Shown: positions 1-12,224, counted from the stretch's first letter. The stretch is 64,000 nucleotides of DNA from Ligula intestinalis (GCA_036362985.1 JAYGXS010000005.1:2744039-2808038), one strand, 5' to 3'. The notes: a model not told the origin generated them from the letters alone. Numbers and translations are program-made.

Positions 1-1380
1 CCTTTTCTAAAGTTACGATATGTCTTGGTGAGTTTAAATATGTAATAATTTACACTTGTATATTTTAGAGGAGAAGGTGAACAGGTTTTATGCATAACTA
101 TAGAATTATCGAATCAATAAGTTTGTAGTTCCTTATAAGTACATCAGTTCTTTACTTTTACCGTGGCTTTTCATGCGTGTTTGCGAAAAAAGTACCTTTC
201 TGCTTCATTTACATCCACGTTTGGCATTGTAATTTTCCGCATTGGTATTCTGTGCTTCTAAGATTTTTTTTAAATTGAACAAAAGTCTATTTAAATCTTT
301 CCGCAATGCTTCGAAATACCAAATTATATTAAAATTATATTAGAAATCAAGAACAAAGGTTAACTTATATAATAATATAAAAAAATAGAATGCTATAACT
401 TATCTGCTGAAATACTAAATGAAGCGTTCAGTGAAATAGTTAAACGTGTGCCCAATTTGACAAAAACCATATCAAAGTAGGTGGTTATGACAGTCATCAT
501 AGAGCACAAAACTCCTTCATAGATATCACACTACGATGCTTAATCTTTAAAGTGATTTTTAAGCAAACCGCAAAAACAATTGTACGAAGCATATGTTCTG
601 CTGTTGCAATTCATTGAATTCATATATCAATATATTCATTCTTATAGTCATTATGTGGCAAAATAAGTAGTCTTCAAAGATTTTGTTAAAATTAATTGCA
701 AACGTCAATCTTTTGAACGAATAAAATATGCTAAATTAATTAAAACCAGAACTGCATGCACTGGCATCCATATATGAAAAAGGCCTTTAATAAAGCACTC
801 TCGGAGGTAACAGAGTAAACGCGGACTTTTTTCTTTATTTTAGAAACATCATAAGCGCATAGAAGTTTGCGATGGTTTAAAGTCCCAAAATTTGATTTTG
901 CTATAATTTTAGGACGTTATTTACTGCCAATCTATTAAAATAAGAAACATTTGTATCCACCTCTTCGATGAACTATATTTTAAGTTATAAAACGTCAAAA
1001 AAGCAAAATTCATGGTTCTAAAGTTGTGTTTTTTTATAGTGTACGCTTTTGAGTATGTCGAAAGGACACCCGGTAGAAAGGTCTCACTATGATGTGACTG
1101 AAATAACTTCAAATTATTTCGCAAAAGCAGAAAGTAAAAAATCAAACTTTATTTCTATTTTGAAGCACAACAAAATGTCAACAAGCTGTTTGCTGCTCTA
1201 TTGACAATTATAGTGGGTTCCTAATGTTTTATTATTGAGAGCTAGAAAAAATCCAGCATCTTCTTCGCGGGAAAGGGTTTCCTTAAAAATTAATAACAGG
1301 GAATATGGTTGAGAAAAAAATAAAACCCACAATATTTCGTTCGAAAAAGAATACATGATTCATTAAAATCCCATTTTAAG
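1..1380. other. AT-rich stretch, no gene seen
   Basis: I see no convincing coding segment, splice-bounded exon or recognisable repeat here. The only reading frame over 60 codons lies on the minus strand at 921-1,145, and its composition looks like random AT-rich DNA. Confidence 0.5.
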
Positions 1381-1383
1381 AGG

Positions 1384-1690
1384 ACAAGATAAGTAAACTC
1401 TTGAAAAGACGCATTGACAAAGCTATGCGTCGAAACTTTCCAGCCCGAAGAGTTAGGTTGTTGTTCTCAACTAAACCCATTCCTGCATGGCGAAGGTAAG
1501 GATAGGTTGCCAGCTTACACCACTACCATGTCCATCTAGAGATTAACTTGCTCCTGTGAAGCAGGTTATATCGCTTGCAAAAGTCACCTCCTATTTAAAA
1601 GGAATAGGGAGCAACTCCCTGAGCAACTACGAAGTCAGGGCCATAAACAACTCATTGTTGGCTATGCAAATCCTGTAGAACCCAACCCAG
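1384..1690 (+). mobile_element. PLE family 1 fragment (GIY-YIG start)
   Basis: This is a decayed piece of a Penelope-like retroelement on the plus strand. From 1,384 it reads DKISKLLKRRIDKAMRRNF, then VRLLFSTKPIPAW, the linker that follows the RT in this family. A frameshift near 1,490 leads to GKDRLPAYTTTMSI, a stop, then RLTCSCEAGYIA, the start of the GIY-YIG endonuclease (CSCGAGYIGRTTR in the better copy at 19.9 kb). It carries at least one frameshift and one stop and cannot encode a working enzyme. Similarity fades after about 1,690. The family assignment rests on this motif order and on the other copies in the window. Confidence 0.7.
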
Positions 1691-1924
1691 CCAAGCCAAA
1701 CTAAGCCAAGTCACCCAAATATGGCCTGTTTACAGGTGCAGAATCAAATGCTATGGGATTGCACACAAACGAACCTTCCGCAGTCACCGTTTTTGGCATT
1801 CCCAATGGTTGCATGCCACTTACAACCAATTACCTATCTACTTCCAGGCATACCTTATCGACCCCTACCACGCTCTCTGATTCCCATGATTTATTTGCTA
1901 AAAATATCGAAGTAACAAATGGAG

Positions 1925-2700
1925 GAGAATATCCGAGTTCCAGAAAGCAGTCCAGAAAAAAAGAAATGATCACTGGAACAAGCGTTTTATTGTCCTGACG
2001 TTTCGCATTCCGTCGGGAATCCTCAGTCATAGGTAATCGTAAACAAGTCTAAAACATGCGCAAATAAGAGGTGATACATGCGCAGATTGCATGGTATTTA
2101 TAGTTTGTAGCGGTCACCCACATGCGTACTAATAATTGACAGTTCCTGTACCCACCGCTTTAGGTCTTAATTTTTGCAGTGATTGCTCATTCATTACCAC
2201 AGCGTTCTTGTCCGCGTCGGATGCGGGTTTTATCATTGCGCGAAAATTATGCTCGCTGTCGTCAGAATTGTTGCTGTGCCCAGTCCTATCCACGTGGCTG
2301 ATTCTGTTGCTTAGAAAATGGCTCAGTACACCGTACGGGAACGCCAAGTCATTGCGTTTGTTGATAGACTGGGGGCCCGAGAACTATGACTTAGGCAGCT
2401 CGCGGCTCATGCGGTTTTCACCTCTTACATGGATTTCGGCCTCGTAAAACTTAAAAAATATGGCCAGGTCCCGTTGAGTGAGCTGCAACCTGGGAGTTGG
2501 CGTCGTTCTTTCTCACCGCTGCTGCATGCACAGCCATCCGCGCCCGGAGTAATTTTCCAGTTTCTCCGACGTAATTAGTTTGTCCAGAACTACATCAGAT
2601 CCGGTTGACCACTCCAGCCTGTTCATGCTGTGGCAGTAGGTCTTTCGGCCACATGACCTGGTACCTGATTGGCTGCCTGCTTACCAGTGACGTTACTCCC
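1925..2700 (-). mobile_element. PLE family 2, 3' fragment with GIY-YIG
   Basis: Read on the minus strand from 2,640, this encodes SSGQTNYVGETGKLLRARM and AAVRKNDANSQVAA, the GIY-YIG endonuclease of a second PLE family. The better copy is at 50.3 kb (NNYVGETGRRL, LNDANSQVAA). A C-terminal part follows at 2,347-2,129 and ends in KLRPKAVGTGTVNY. The shared 3' tail runs from about 2,035 to 1,925. The distance from endonuclease to tail (about 0.7 kb) matches the 50 kb copy (about 0.65 kb), so this is one collinear fragment. Stops interrupt the endonuclease. The RT domain is absent. Confidence 0.75.
2001..2026 (-). ncRNA. hammerhead-like core in PLE family 2 tail
   Basis: On the minus strand the tail reads CTGAGGA (2,026-2,020), then a small hairpin with TTCC (2,019-2,016) pairing GGAA (2,011-2,008) around a CGAC loop, then TGC and GAAAC. 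Hammerhead ribozymes have CUGANGA, stem II and GAAA, and PLEs are known to carry them. This copy has G in place of the conserved U-G order, so it is probably inactive. Its stem differs from the 10.9 kb copy (ATCC/GGAT) by a compensatory change. Confidence 0.4.
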
Positions 2701-3329
2701 ATGTAAATGCAGTTGCCTGATTATTATTTATCAAAGGCTTACATATGCTGGCCAAGTGCTATTTTGATACATCTATAGTAGTCAGACATCCTCTTCGGGC
2801 TCATTTTGTTAACGCGCTAACCCACTTCTATATAATTTCTCACCAGTAAAGTCTATCAGTTCTCTTCGCACACACGCACAGTCTGCCTACACGTTTTCTA
2901 CCGTACTCCAGATTATAAAGCTCCGCGCCTGCAAAACTCTTACTTATTTGTGACGGCAGGCACACATGCATATTGCATGTTTAAATACATTCAGGCACAA
3001 CTCATCAAGTCTTCATCTAGCCTCCTCTGAAGCATGCGGTAGGTAGTCAAAATTCACTACTTACTGTCATATGACTTTACAGGCCCGAGGATGAGTACTC
3101 ATTGGAATAAATTTGGTGAATTAAGCATTGTTCATGGCTATAATTGCTGAATAATAATAGTTCTAATTTCAAATGAGTTATGGATTGACACCTCTATTTT
3201 AGAGGTCTGCATCGCACGCAAGTCAAATGCAACGCTAAGGCGTCAGCTTACTAAAGGAAAATGCCCATTGTTGTGGCCAGGGATATCTACAGAAGCCAAT
3301 AAGGTCTAGCGCAATTGCGTAAAATACAA

Positions 3330-3850
3330 CTGCGAGTGAGAAATTGGAAGAAATCTCAAGACGTCAATTGCCGGAAACATGGCAGCAGTGCGACCAAATG
3401 ACGCCAATTTTCAAAGTGCTGCTCTTTCAACCAGGCCTAGTAACATACACAGATTTGTTTATGACCGAATTCTCGCAAGAGTTGACAATCGTGTGGGTCG
3501 TGAATTACTTGAATCATGGTTTACTTGACTCAAATCAATACTTGATGCTGAGCCTCAATTTGGCCAGAACAAGTCGCCACTTGCGGACTGCACATGTCAC
3601 CGCGTCATCTATCACAAAGACTGGGAAATAAGCTGGTTGAGCAGTCATCACTTTTAAGTCCACCAAGTTTGATGAAAGTTCAGCCGGCCAGCAGACTGGT
3701 CAGTTTACATAGGCATAGTGCCTGCATCCTATTTACACGTCAACTACCCGTGCAAAAAGTTGCTGATGCTGTTTTTGCATATGCCACTGATGAGAAATCC
3801 GCGACAGATTTCGAAAGCATATGGGAATAATGATCTAGTCCCAGCCATCG
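3330..3850 (+). mobile_element. PLE family 2, 3' fragment
   Basis: Read in shifting plus-strand frames, this gives NDANFQSAALSTRPS, then ILARVDNRVGRELLESWF, the C-terminal half of the family 2 GIY-YIG domain (compare NRLSRELLESWF at 50.5 kb). It then continues into QFGQ-type sequence and the family tail ending near 3,850. Several frameshifts and stops make it a dead fragment. The 5' half of the endonuclease and all of the RT are missing. The tail holds the best hammerhead-like core in the window. Confidence 0.7.
3787..3816 (+). ncRNA. hammerhead-type core with perfect stem II
   Basis: CTGATGA (3,787-3,793) is followed by GAAAT (3,794-3,798), a nine-base loop, ATTTC (3,808-3,812) and GAAA (3,813-3,816). 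GAAAT and ATTTC form a perfect five-pair stem in exactly the stem II position of a hammerhead ribozyme, and both conserved core boxes are intact. I could not identify confident stems I and III or the cleavage triplet, so self-cleavage is unproven. The site lies in the 3' tail of a PLE family 2 fragment, which fits the known occurrence of hammerheads in PLEs. Confidence 0.5.
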
Positions 3851-3859
3851 CATCCGCTT

Positions 3860-5025
3860 TTTCTAACTAATAAATATGCCAAACTGAGTTTTTGCGTCCT
3901 CAGATAATTTGTGCTGACAATTTTTGGTGCAAGAAACGTGCAAAAAAGCAAGCTTATTTAACAATATCAAATATTTGAATGATTGCAGAAGGAGAGGTTT
4001 ACAAAGCTGATTCTTTCTTCTCGTCAAATGCAAGTGTAGTATTGCACGACTTGATCCTGTTTTAACCCCTTAACGATTTGTCGATATGCTATAACGTGTA
4101 TTTAATTTCAAACACGCGGAAATGTAAGTCTTTAAGAAACTTTTTGTATTCCCAGCAAAGTGGTAATGCGCCAGTATGTTAAAGTCCCTATTATTTTAGA
4201 TCAACTATAACGAGAAATAGGGATAATGATAGAAGGTAGAAAAGACGCAAACCAATGGAGAGTGTCCCATGCAAATCGGAAGCACATAAATAAGAAGACG
4301 ATGCAATTGATGCAACCCGCCTTGAATATGCTATAAGAACAAATTTGGCCACTTAACACTGACTCGGCAGCATTTTTAGAAGTGATTTTGCGTGGATCTT
4401 GCAATATGCAGCACAATTTAAATACTGACATGATGAACAACTCTGTAACAGACGTCAGTACATAGCTTCGCCTAAGGATCACCTTCTAACTGCACAACCA
4501 AATGAATTTTTCCAGCGTTAATTGCAAGCAAATTTATTATGAGTATTTGTGTAGAACTTATGATCTGCTTCATTTTTGCTAGGCGTTCCTGCCAATTTTC
4601 CAAACTTTAATTGATATACTTTACTCTCGTGTAATTCTTCGTGAATATTCGCGTTATTTTAGATACTTAAAAAATATTTTAATCTTGGTGTCTTGTGCAG
4701 GATTTTAAATTAATCTGAGCAAAAAAGAGCTAGAAGGCACAACTGCCTTTCAATAAACCACCTGAAAGTCCAAGGGATGCAATGGGCAGCTAAGAAATTC
4801 GGCAAATCTGGCGTCGGCCTGCTTAAAGAAGCACCGTGTGCGTTAATTTACTCAACTCCACTTTACCAGCAGTTATTTTTTGAAATCTGGGATAATGTTT
4901 ACTCCGTTTTTTAATATAGAACAGCATTGAAACAGAGAAAAGGATTTATGAACTGGCTTTAAGGACAGTCGTAAAGTTATGTAGTTTGCTGCCTAATACA
5001 GCGACCTCAAAAAAATTGCCTGGCA
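3860..5025. other. AT-rich spacer, no gene seen
   Basis: Only short AT-rich reading frames occur, such as the minus-strand frame at 4,201-4,482, which shows no recognisable motif. I see no repeat shared with other parts of the window. Confidence 0.4.
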
Positions 5026-5029
5026 GAAA

Positions 5030-5255
5030 ATAAATATGAGGAACTTAAAGAAATTCAGGACCTGACTCGTGCAAACGGGTATCCTGAGAGATTAATCAAA
5101 AAGAATATGGCAGAGAGAGAATTAAAGCCCAGCACGAACGCTGCGGAAAAGAAGACGCTATTTTTCAAACCCCTTTTTAAGGGAGAAGCAAAAAGTGACT
5201 TTCTAAGAATACGCCTTGACCAAGCTAGGTAACGAACCACTACATTAGCGAGAGT
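5030..5255 (+). mobile_element. PLE family 1 fragment (post-RT linker)
   Basis: A plus-strand frame reads EELKEIQDLTRANGYPERLI, then KKNMAERELKPS, AAEKKTLFFKPLFKGEAKS and DFLRIRLDQAR before a stop. This matches the linker between RT and endonuclease in PLEs: LKDTLQKNGYPERF, then KDLFIRLPFIGDATSE in the 20.2 kb copy. The NGYPER and LPFxGD hallmarks are kept. It is unusual in having about 63 codons open without a break. No RT is found upstream and no GIY-YIG motif downstream, so it is an isolated fragment. Confidence 0.65.
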
Positions 5256-6449
5256 TTGGCTGTTATTCACAACCACCTTGATCTTGCACAGCAAAGATAA
5301 GGATAGGTGGTTTATAAGGTGCCACCAAACTATCCAACGTCCCTTGGTCAATGTTTTCTGATAGCAGCAGAAGTGACCGCTGTCCGGTTGCGGAAACTGG
5401 TTTTATGTAAACAAAAATACCTCCTTCAAGCTCCGAGCTTGTCACGTACAACAGTTGCAAAACTGTCTGCATTTTCCTGCATTTTCTCATTCTTTCTCTC
5501 TTTTGTCCTGGTCTGCCTTAAACAAACCCACATTGTTGCACTAACACCTGCCTATTACCAACCAAACCTCGCTTCCGTTGCGATTTGCTGGTGAGCATTT
5601 TTTAACTTCTCCACCGAAACTCCTTTCCGACCTACCTATGGTTGTTCTTCTCTTCTCTTGTTTTCTTCGAATTCTGACCTCTCTCTCGTGTGGTTACCCC
5701 TTAACTCGATTGCACATGACTCAGTTTGCCTCTTTCACGATGATTAAATCCTGTGCAATACATTTGTGACGAAGAGCCAACCGTATTTCCCCACCCTTTT
5801 CATTACCCCATTAAACCGAGCACCAATTGTCCACCACCCTTCGTGGGCACCCTTCGCGCGAGATAGACGTGTTCTTTCATATAATTGTTCCGGCTGTGAT
5901 CAAGCTGGATCTGGCTACCCCAATGATTTCACAGATGGTATCTCTCCATGCGTGACGATTGGTTGCAGTGGATCTAAAAAGCTCTACCCTGTCTCTTTTT
6001 CAACGAAGGCCACTGAGTAAAAGAAGTTCCGAGGGCTGCTTCCGTGTACTGATGGACGGTGTCGAGCAGTCTTCTGATGCTCTCTTTTGCCACGCCTTCA
6101 GGTGAACTGCGTTGTCGGATCGAGGGCGACATTGCTAAGCTCGTGGGACGGACGAGAGAGAACGTGCCTAAACCACCTCAGTCGCCTTTCGTGGATGGCC
6201 TGAGATATCCTTGCAATACGATCGCAGCAAGTGCGAACTGTCTTGTTCGAGATTATGTCGCTACACTTAACCCGCAGGATGGACCTTAGACATCGTTGGT
6301 TAGATAACTTCAGTATCGGCGGGCAATACTAAGCATCCACATCCTAAGGGGAAGACTGACTTGATGGATGCACGGAAACCACAAATCTTTCCGGAGATGG
6401 AGATGTCACGTCAGAAACATATGTGCTTCCGAAGAATTGATAAAAGAAG

Positions 6450-6690
6450 ACGTTGTGACCATGGGAGCAATATTTTTATTTTCCGTTAGTTTTGGATTTT
6501 ATCGGGCATCCTTAATCACAGGCAATGAAAAGATAGTCTGAGTCATGTGAAGAAAAGATTTACGATGGATTCCGAAACGTCGGAAAAATAAAACGCTTGT
6601 TTCAGAGGTCGCATCTTCTTCTTCTGAAATGCTTCCTGGAACTCGCATATGTACATCTATTGGATTGAGAAAACCCAGAGAGAAGAATCA
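6450..6690 (+). mobile_element. insertion in LINE L1 carrying PLE family 2 tail
   Basis: LINE sequence that is continuous in the 33 kb copy is interrupted here. The block contains the PLE family 2 tail on the plus strand: CGATGGATTCCGAAACGTC near 6,564-6,582, then AATAAAACGCTTG, then a CTTCTTCTTC-CTGGAACTCGCAT end like that at 51.0 kb. It lies antisense to the host LINE. Upstream PLE coding sequence is missing, so this is a short 5'-truncated insertion. Confidence 0.6.
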
Positions 6691-7100
6691 ATAAGGGAGA
6701 AAATGTCAACCTAACCCTGCCCATTTGGCAGAAACCTTGCGTCGAGGTATTTTAATTCATATGCTTAATCGAGGAAGTTATAGGCCAGTATTTCGAACCT
6801 GACTAGCAGTCAGAAAAGACCAAGAGAGCGGTTTTGACAGAAAGCCTTTTTTCAGGAAAATGCAGAGACAACGAAATGCTATGCTTCTTTGATACAACCT
6901 ATTTCTGAGGCTATGGCCTTCTAGAATGCTCCTGAATTTATAGCGTGCGATCGCTATTCTGACCTGCTGCGGATCGATATTTTGCTTAGTTTTGTGAGTG
7001 GCTATTATATGCGCCTTCTAATCGATAGTTCTCCAATCTGCATAGGCGATCGTCGCGTGTGCAGGTTGGCCGATAATTCCTCATGGTATGCGAATGGTCG

Positions 7101-7493
7101 TTAGCATTCGCAGTTTGCTAGCGCGTATAACTCCAAGCTGTAAACTGAGTGCAAGGCCACCGGCGTTCCTATAACAAAGTTATGGTCATTAATCATTAGG
7201 GGTATCTTCTCATCATCAAGAATGCAGATTGAGAATAATTTTATCTTTCCAAAATTTATGAACATGCTTGCCAACATAGTGATCTGATTTAACTGCGACA
7301 CTACAAACTGTGGATCACGAAACTTGTAGGCTTGCAGTGCAATATTATCGGTGTACTCAAGAGCGGTAAGCTGGCGTTCGGGTGCAAGCTCAAGACCATC
7401 CTTTTCACGTAGCGCCTTCCCAATATTCTCATCGATTGCGTAGCTAAACAGAATGGGCGACAGGACGCAGCCCTGTTGTACACCAGAAAACAT
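7101..7493 (-). pseudogene. LINE L1 reverse transcriptase core, broken
   Basis: This 130-codon minus-strand frame holds the RT palm. SGVQQGCVLSPILFSYAID matches the conserved (R)QGCxLSPxLFxxxID block. LTALEYTDNIALQ sits where the catalytic YADD box belongs; here it is YTDN, so the second catalytic aspartate is lost. INFGKIKLFSICI follows, matching the block after the active site. The upstream part of the RT continues in other frames to about 8,110 (HQVMAQAWQE, GCADQIFTLRRIP). The changed active site and the frame breaks make it a pseudogene. Confidence 0.75.
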
Positions 7494-9399
7494 ATCGAAC
7501 GAGTAGAAAAGATTGTTTTGGTGGACTGATAGTAGGCCTTAATGTTGACAATGCGTTTGGTCGGCACTCCATCTCTTTCCATTATTCTCTGCAAGGACTC
7601 TCAACAGATGTGGTGGTGAATTCGACAAAGCTAACGGCCATCGGTTGCTGGTAGCTTGAGCGCATTTTTGGAATACGTCTCAGCGTAAATATTTGGTCCG
7701 CACATCCATGCCCAGCGCAAAATCCGGCTAGAGTGCGGCGCATCCTGGAGTCACGTACAGACTGGGAGCGCTTAAGAAGAACAAGATTGAACATATTGGC
7801 AGCCATATTGATAGGACTTATGCAGTGGTTTTTTTCGCATCATGGCTTTTTTTTCTTGTAAACAGGTACAGAGATGGCTGAGCCCCAGCCATTGGGAACA
7901 GTCTATTCTTGCCACGCCTGTGCCATCACCTGATGAAGCAGAGGAGCTAGAGTGTCGACGCAGGACTTGCGGATTTCTGCGAGAATACCGTTTTCTCTGC
8001 AGGTCTTGTTGATGCGTAGTCTTTGTATTGCATCAGTTACTTCGTCATCGGAAGGGAGGTGAAGGCAAAAAACTCCACTATGGAGGGGAAAGAGGGTGTG
8101 ATGTGTTGCCAATATAAGCTGAGGAGTTGTTCTGTGTGTAACGAATATTTGAGGCCGGCATTATAGAAGTCACCGTTTCCGACCAATACTTCTGCCGGTC
8201 ATCTCTAGCCGAATTTGCAGTCAGCTTTCTAAATTGACGAAGGAGCTATCGTTGCTAAACCTGGCTCTAGTCGTCTCGGTGGACAGCTGCAAGTTTCTTT
8301 TACTGATCCAGTGACTGTGGCGCCGTTGAGTGAATCCAATAATTTTCTCAGCTCCCCATAGACAAATGTCTCATGGGACAACCATATTGCCTTTGCTGTC
8401 AGCTTTCGTAGTTGGACGACATGGTATTTCTGTGCTTAGGGCCTCGGTAGTGCTGAATCGGCAGAGCTTTGCTTCATTAAGGCATCTCAAACGTGGCATT
8501 TGGTTGGCGGTAGAGCCGTTGTTCGAGTACTAGGTGAGTAGATGATGCTGGAATCATGGGTTGACAAAAAACAGTCGGTTCTCTTCAGCAAACTGCAGCA
8601 TCTTCTCGCCACTGTCGTTACGAGTGCCTAGGACAACACGACCAATAATAAGGTTGTTTGACGGACAACTGGGTCCACTCCAGATATTCCAGTCTTCAGT
8701 TACAATTAACAGATCACCCTTGGGGCGTCTTTTGCTAGCTCCTGCAACTTTAAGTAGAAATTATTTTGTTTTGCTGTTTGGCCGCTGATATAGGCTCCTA
8801 CACGGAGACGCCTAAATGTTTGTGAAATAGCCTTTGAGTCAAACCCAAGCCATGCGGTCGTTGATTGGTTCCCATGCCAGTAGTGCACGACCGGCTTGCT
8901 CCAAGAGCGCAATAACCACACCATGTCTATCATATAAGTCACGTGGAACACTGGGATGCAGGATGAGGTGAAAATCGACTCCCGGGTTTTTTGTTTACCG
9001 GGGGCCTGAGTCCGAGCGTTGAAATTTGGACAGGGGGCAAATATCCACATGATACTCATGGAGACTGCACATCGCCAGACTTTGAGTACCAGGTTCTAGA
9101 AATGCTCGCAAATTCTAGTATCTTATACCAAGAGGTTGTTTTCCGTTTAGGAGCCCAACTTGCATTTTTTTCGTCCGCACCACTAAACATGGGCTGCAGA
9201 GATCGTCGGTTTTGCGCGGACGCCGCAAAAGGGATCGCAGCACTGTGAGTTGACATTTTTGCATTAGAAAACTTTGGAAGGTTGGATTGAGAGCGATAGT
9301 CAACACCCGCTCGGATTCGTTGTTCGAGGTTGCCTCCTCTAGCACTTTGTCAACACGAGGCAGTGGTCGCCAGCACACCTATTTAATGATAGTAAACGC

Positions 9400-10890
9400 T
9401 CGCCATGTCACAGTGCGGTCATAAGGAATTGCGGAGTTGTATAGGGCAGTCGGTTTGCCAGGACTCAGCCCGCCACGCTTAGGTAACATTGTTGCCGTTA
9501 TGTCCGCGACCGCTCATTCGGCAGACCCTGAAGTCTGCTTATTTCACATGTAGCCTTCGTTGAAGGCCGTACCACTATTTACCAACTGTGGACGCGCCAG
9601 ATAGCCAGCAGGTGAGCTAGCTGTTAACTGCCTTCTGCTATATTTTAAAAGCAGACCTACACACCCTTTTACAGTAACACCTACTCGCTACCCCTGTGTG
9701 GCACTGTTTCCCAACGAGTGTTTTTCTCTCCTAATGAGGCAGCATTTTGATCAAATCCCTTCGCTTTTGACCTTGCGAATTTATTATTGAGGTTTATAAA
9801 TTTCTTATGTTTAACCTGTTTGATTATTAGTACCGCACAGCTCGTTAGGTATGACACACGCGTGACTGTTGTACGAAACATTCCTATTCCCGTGACAATT
9901 TTTGATGTTTGCTTTTCATCCCCCTCTTATATTAGTAGAATGAGCCAATGACCATTAATCGAAAGCCCACGTATACTCACCGCTTTTTTTCTCGATATTT
10001 TGATAAGAATGTTTGCAACTGTAAACGATAAACCCTCATTTTCATACATACCAATTTACAAAATTTTCAGCGTTTTAAAGTGCAAAGCTCTATTTTTGGC
10101 ACATACTTTTACTGAGCGCAAATTAAAGCTTTTTACCCAATAAAATTAATGCTTAGAACACTGTTAACTTTCGTGCGTAAGGCAAAAGGCAATTAAATGA
10201 GACAACGAAAACACAAGTGTTCCACAGTAGGGTTAATAATCCTATCAGGTACCACTAAATACTTAGATGTTTTTTTTTATAATTGCCTTAGTTATCATAC
10301 TCTCATAATTTTAATCATAAATAAAAAACAGCCATTAGATTATGGACAAAATTCTAACAATGCCTCCTGGTTTATGTCTTTTTAATCAATATATTGTTAT
10401 CCCGAATTTTAAAAAAAGCGTACATAGCAAAAGGTTTCGAAATAACAGGTTTACTTGGCTGCTTTTAAGCTGAAACCCTTGGCCGCATATCATATACAGG
10501 TTGCTCCAAAATGCAACCAGGTTTTGAATAACTGTTTTCTCGGTGTTTACTCTAGCTTTATTATTTCACAAATGTAAAAATATTTGCGAGTATTTTTTTA
10601 TTTTGTTTATTTCAATGCAAGTGCTCAAGCGGACGTTTATTTTGCTCCAGACGCTGCTGACACCGCTAAGCAAGGCAATCGCACACACCATGAGGCAGTT
10701 CTTATAGTATTTAGGCATATTTTAATGGCTTTCCTCACTTCAGCAACTGTTACAGGTTTGATATCAAAGACCTTTTTTCGTTCGGGTACCTTCGTAAGAA
10801 AAATAGTATCATGGAAGTATATAGTTTTATCTACTCCTAGACATTCGAATAAAGAACAATAAATGAAACTTATTACGAACCAATTTCTGC
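9400..10890. other. unrecognised, mostly AT-rich
   Basis: The first 250 bases are GC-richer and may be the 5' leader of the L1 LINE, which ends near here on the minus strand. Beyond 9,650 I see no gene. A plus-strand frame at 10,584-10,862 (92 codons) has no recognisable motif. Confidence 0.4.
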
Positions 10891-10904
10891 TATTGTTTCC
10901 CTTT

Positions 10905-11000
10905 CATGTCTGTGATGATGAATCCACGAAGGATGTCGAAACGTCAGGCGAATAAACGCATTGTCCCAGCGATCGAGTCTTATTCTTATCAAAAATCCAA
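10905..11000 (+). ncRNA. solo PLE family 2 tail, hammerhead-like
   Basis: An isolated copy of the family tail. It reads GTGATGATGA, then ATCC (10,922-10,925), a five-base loop, GGAT (10,931-10,934), GTC and GAAAC (10,938-10,942). GCG-AATAAA-CGC follows, then TTGTCCCAGCGATCGAGTC, which is also present at 50,965. The ATCC/GGAT stem is perfect. No coding PLE sequence is attached upstream, so this is a very short truncated copy. Confidence 0.5.
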
Positions 11001-12224
11001 CACTAGCCTTAACGTGCCCAGAAGATAAGAACATACGTGCCAATACCTGTTGTTACTGCACAGAAAATAATTTATGAAATTATAACATGAATATGTAGCA
11101 TAAGGGAAAAATGCATGCGTATAAACTGAAGGGCAGGCATCTCAAGAAATGCAAGTTTAAGGACAAGTGTCCTTTGAAACAATCATTAAAAATTTATTCA
11201 TTTTCCAGAAAGATGCCTTTCCTCGAAAAAATGGATGCGATGATGAAGGTAAATTGACTGGGTTAATTGGATTGATACTAGATTAAACATGCAGTTCAGT
11301 TTTTGGATTCGTTGGGTTATTACAGCCACATGTAAACTTCCTTCACGCAGAAAACAGTCTGACATGTAAGGACCCCAAAACTTCGTGAAAAGCAGTCTTG
11401 GTCGTCGGTACTTAGGAGATTGATCGTTATCAAATACGAAAAAAATTTGTTTAAATATTTAAAATTCATTTAAACAAATGCTTATTGGCCCTGTTTACCA
11501 ACTGCTTTTTTATTAACCCAAATTGCAAACATTCAAAAATGCATTTAAATCATTTGACGCAGAAGAAAAATCGCAATGTGCTGTCTGTCCATTAAATTGG
11601 AATATCTAAGTTCCGTAAATATTCTCATGGTCAATATTTGAAGTCAGTTTATGGCAAACAATTGTTTTCAGCATTTTGTCACCAGACCAAACGTTTGCAA
11701 GGTAAATTAACGCTGTCCATAGCAATTAAAGTTTAAAAAGGTAGAAAAATTAATGATTGTCTAATAGGGACGTTGACTGGTCACGTGGACTATGTCAGCT
11801 TGCGCACGCAAGCCCTGTCAGCCTGTTGGTTGAAAGAGTCTGGCTAGTTGATAGGAGCGAAATACTACTGCCACTTGTTATGTACAGCGTTAATTTTCCT
11901 TGCAAACGTTTGGGGTGATGAAGAGTTGCTCGGAACGCTAGCATGCCATAAAACAACTTTAAAATTAAAATAATTTCAGTAAATAAGGTTGGTTTTTGTC
12001 TTCCTGCTTAATCGCAAATATGATGTCCAGGAAGATGCTGTTTATTTACTCTTTTAACGTGAGCAACTGATCATGCTCGACCCCAGCGAATGCATGGTAT
12101 GGGTATGAAACTTCCATCGCTATCGAACGGGATCAGTAGCTCACCTTCAATGAACGTCTCAAGAGCCTTCTGCTGGAGGCAGTGAACAACCAGCTTTTCT
12201 TCCATGATCCCCACGTAAGGAATC

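Larger units (their letters stand above)
5865..9380 (-). mobile_element. degenerate LINE (endonuclease + RT), copy L1
   Basis: This is a nearly full-length non-LTR retrotransposon on the minus strand. In its 5' to 3' order come an N-terminal part (9,378-9,115), an apurinic-type endonuclease region with NLRAFLEPGTQSLAM (about 9,115-9,060) and NDFYVKLQEL-like NNFYLKLQELAKDAPR (about 8,730), then the RT (about 8,250-7,100). The 3' end has RLRWFGHV-type sequence (6,160-6,200) and RVELFRSTATNRHAWRD (about 5,950). The parallel copy at 32.4-35.3 kb confirms the order. Stops and frameshifts occur throughout. Two blocks absent from the parallel copy, about 6,450-6,690 and 6,785-7,130, are later insertions. 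The clade is probably RTE-like, but that is inference. Confidence 0.8.
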
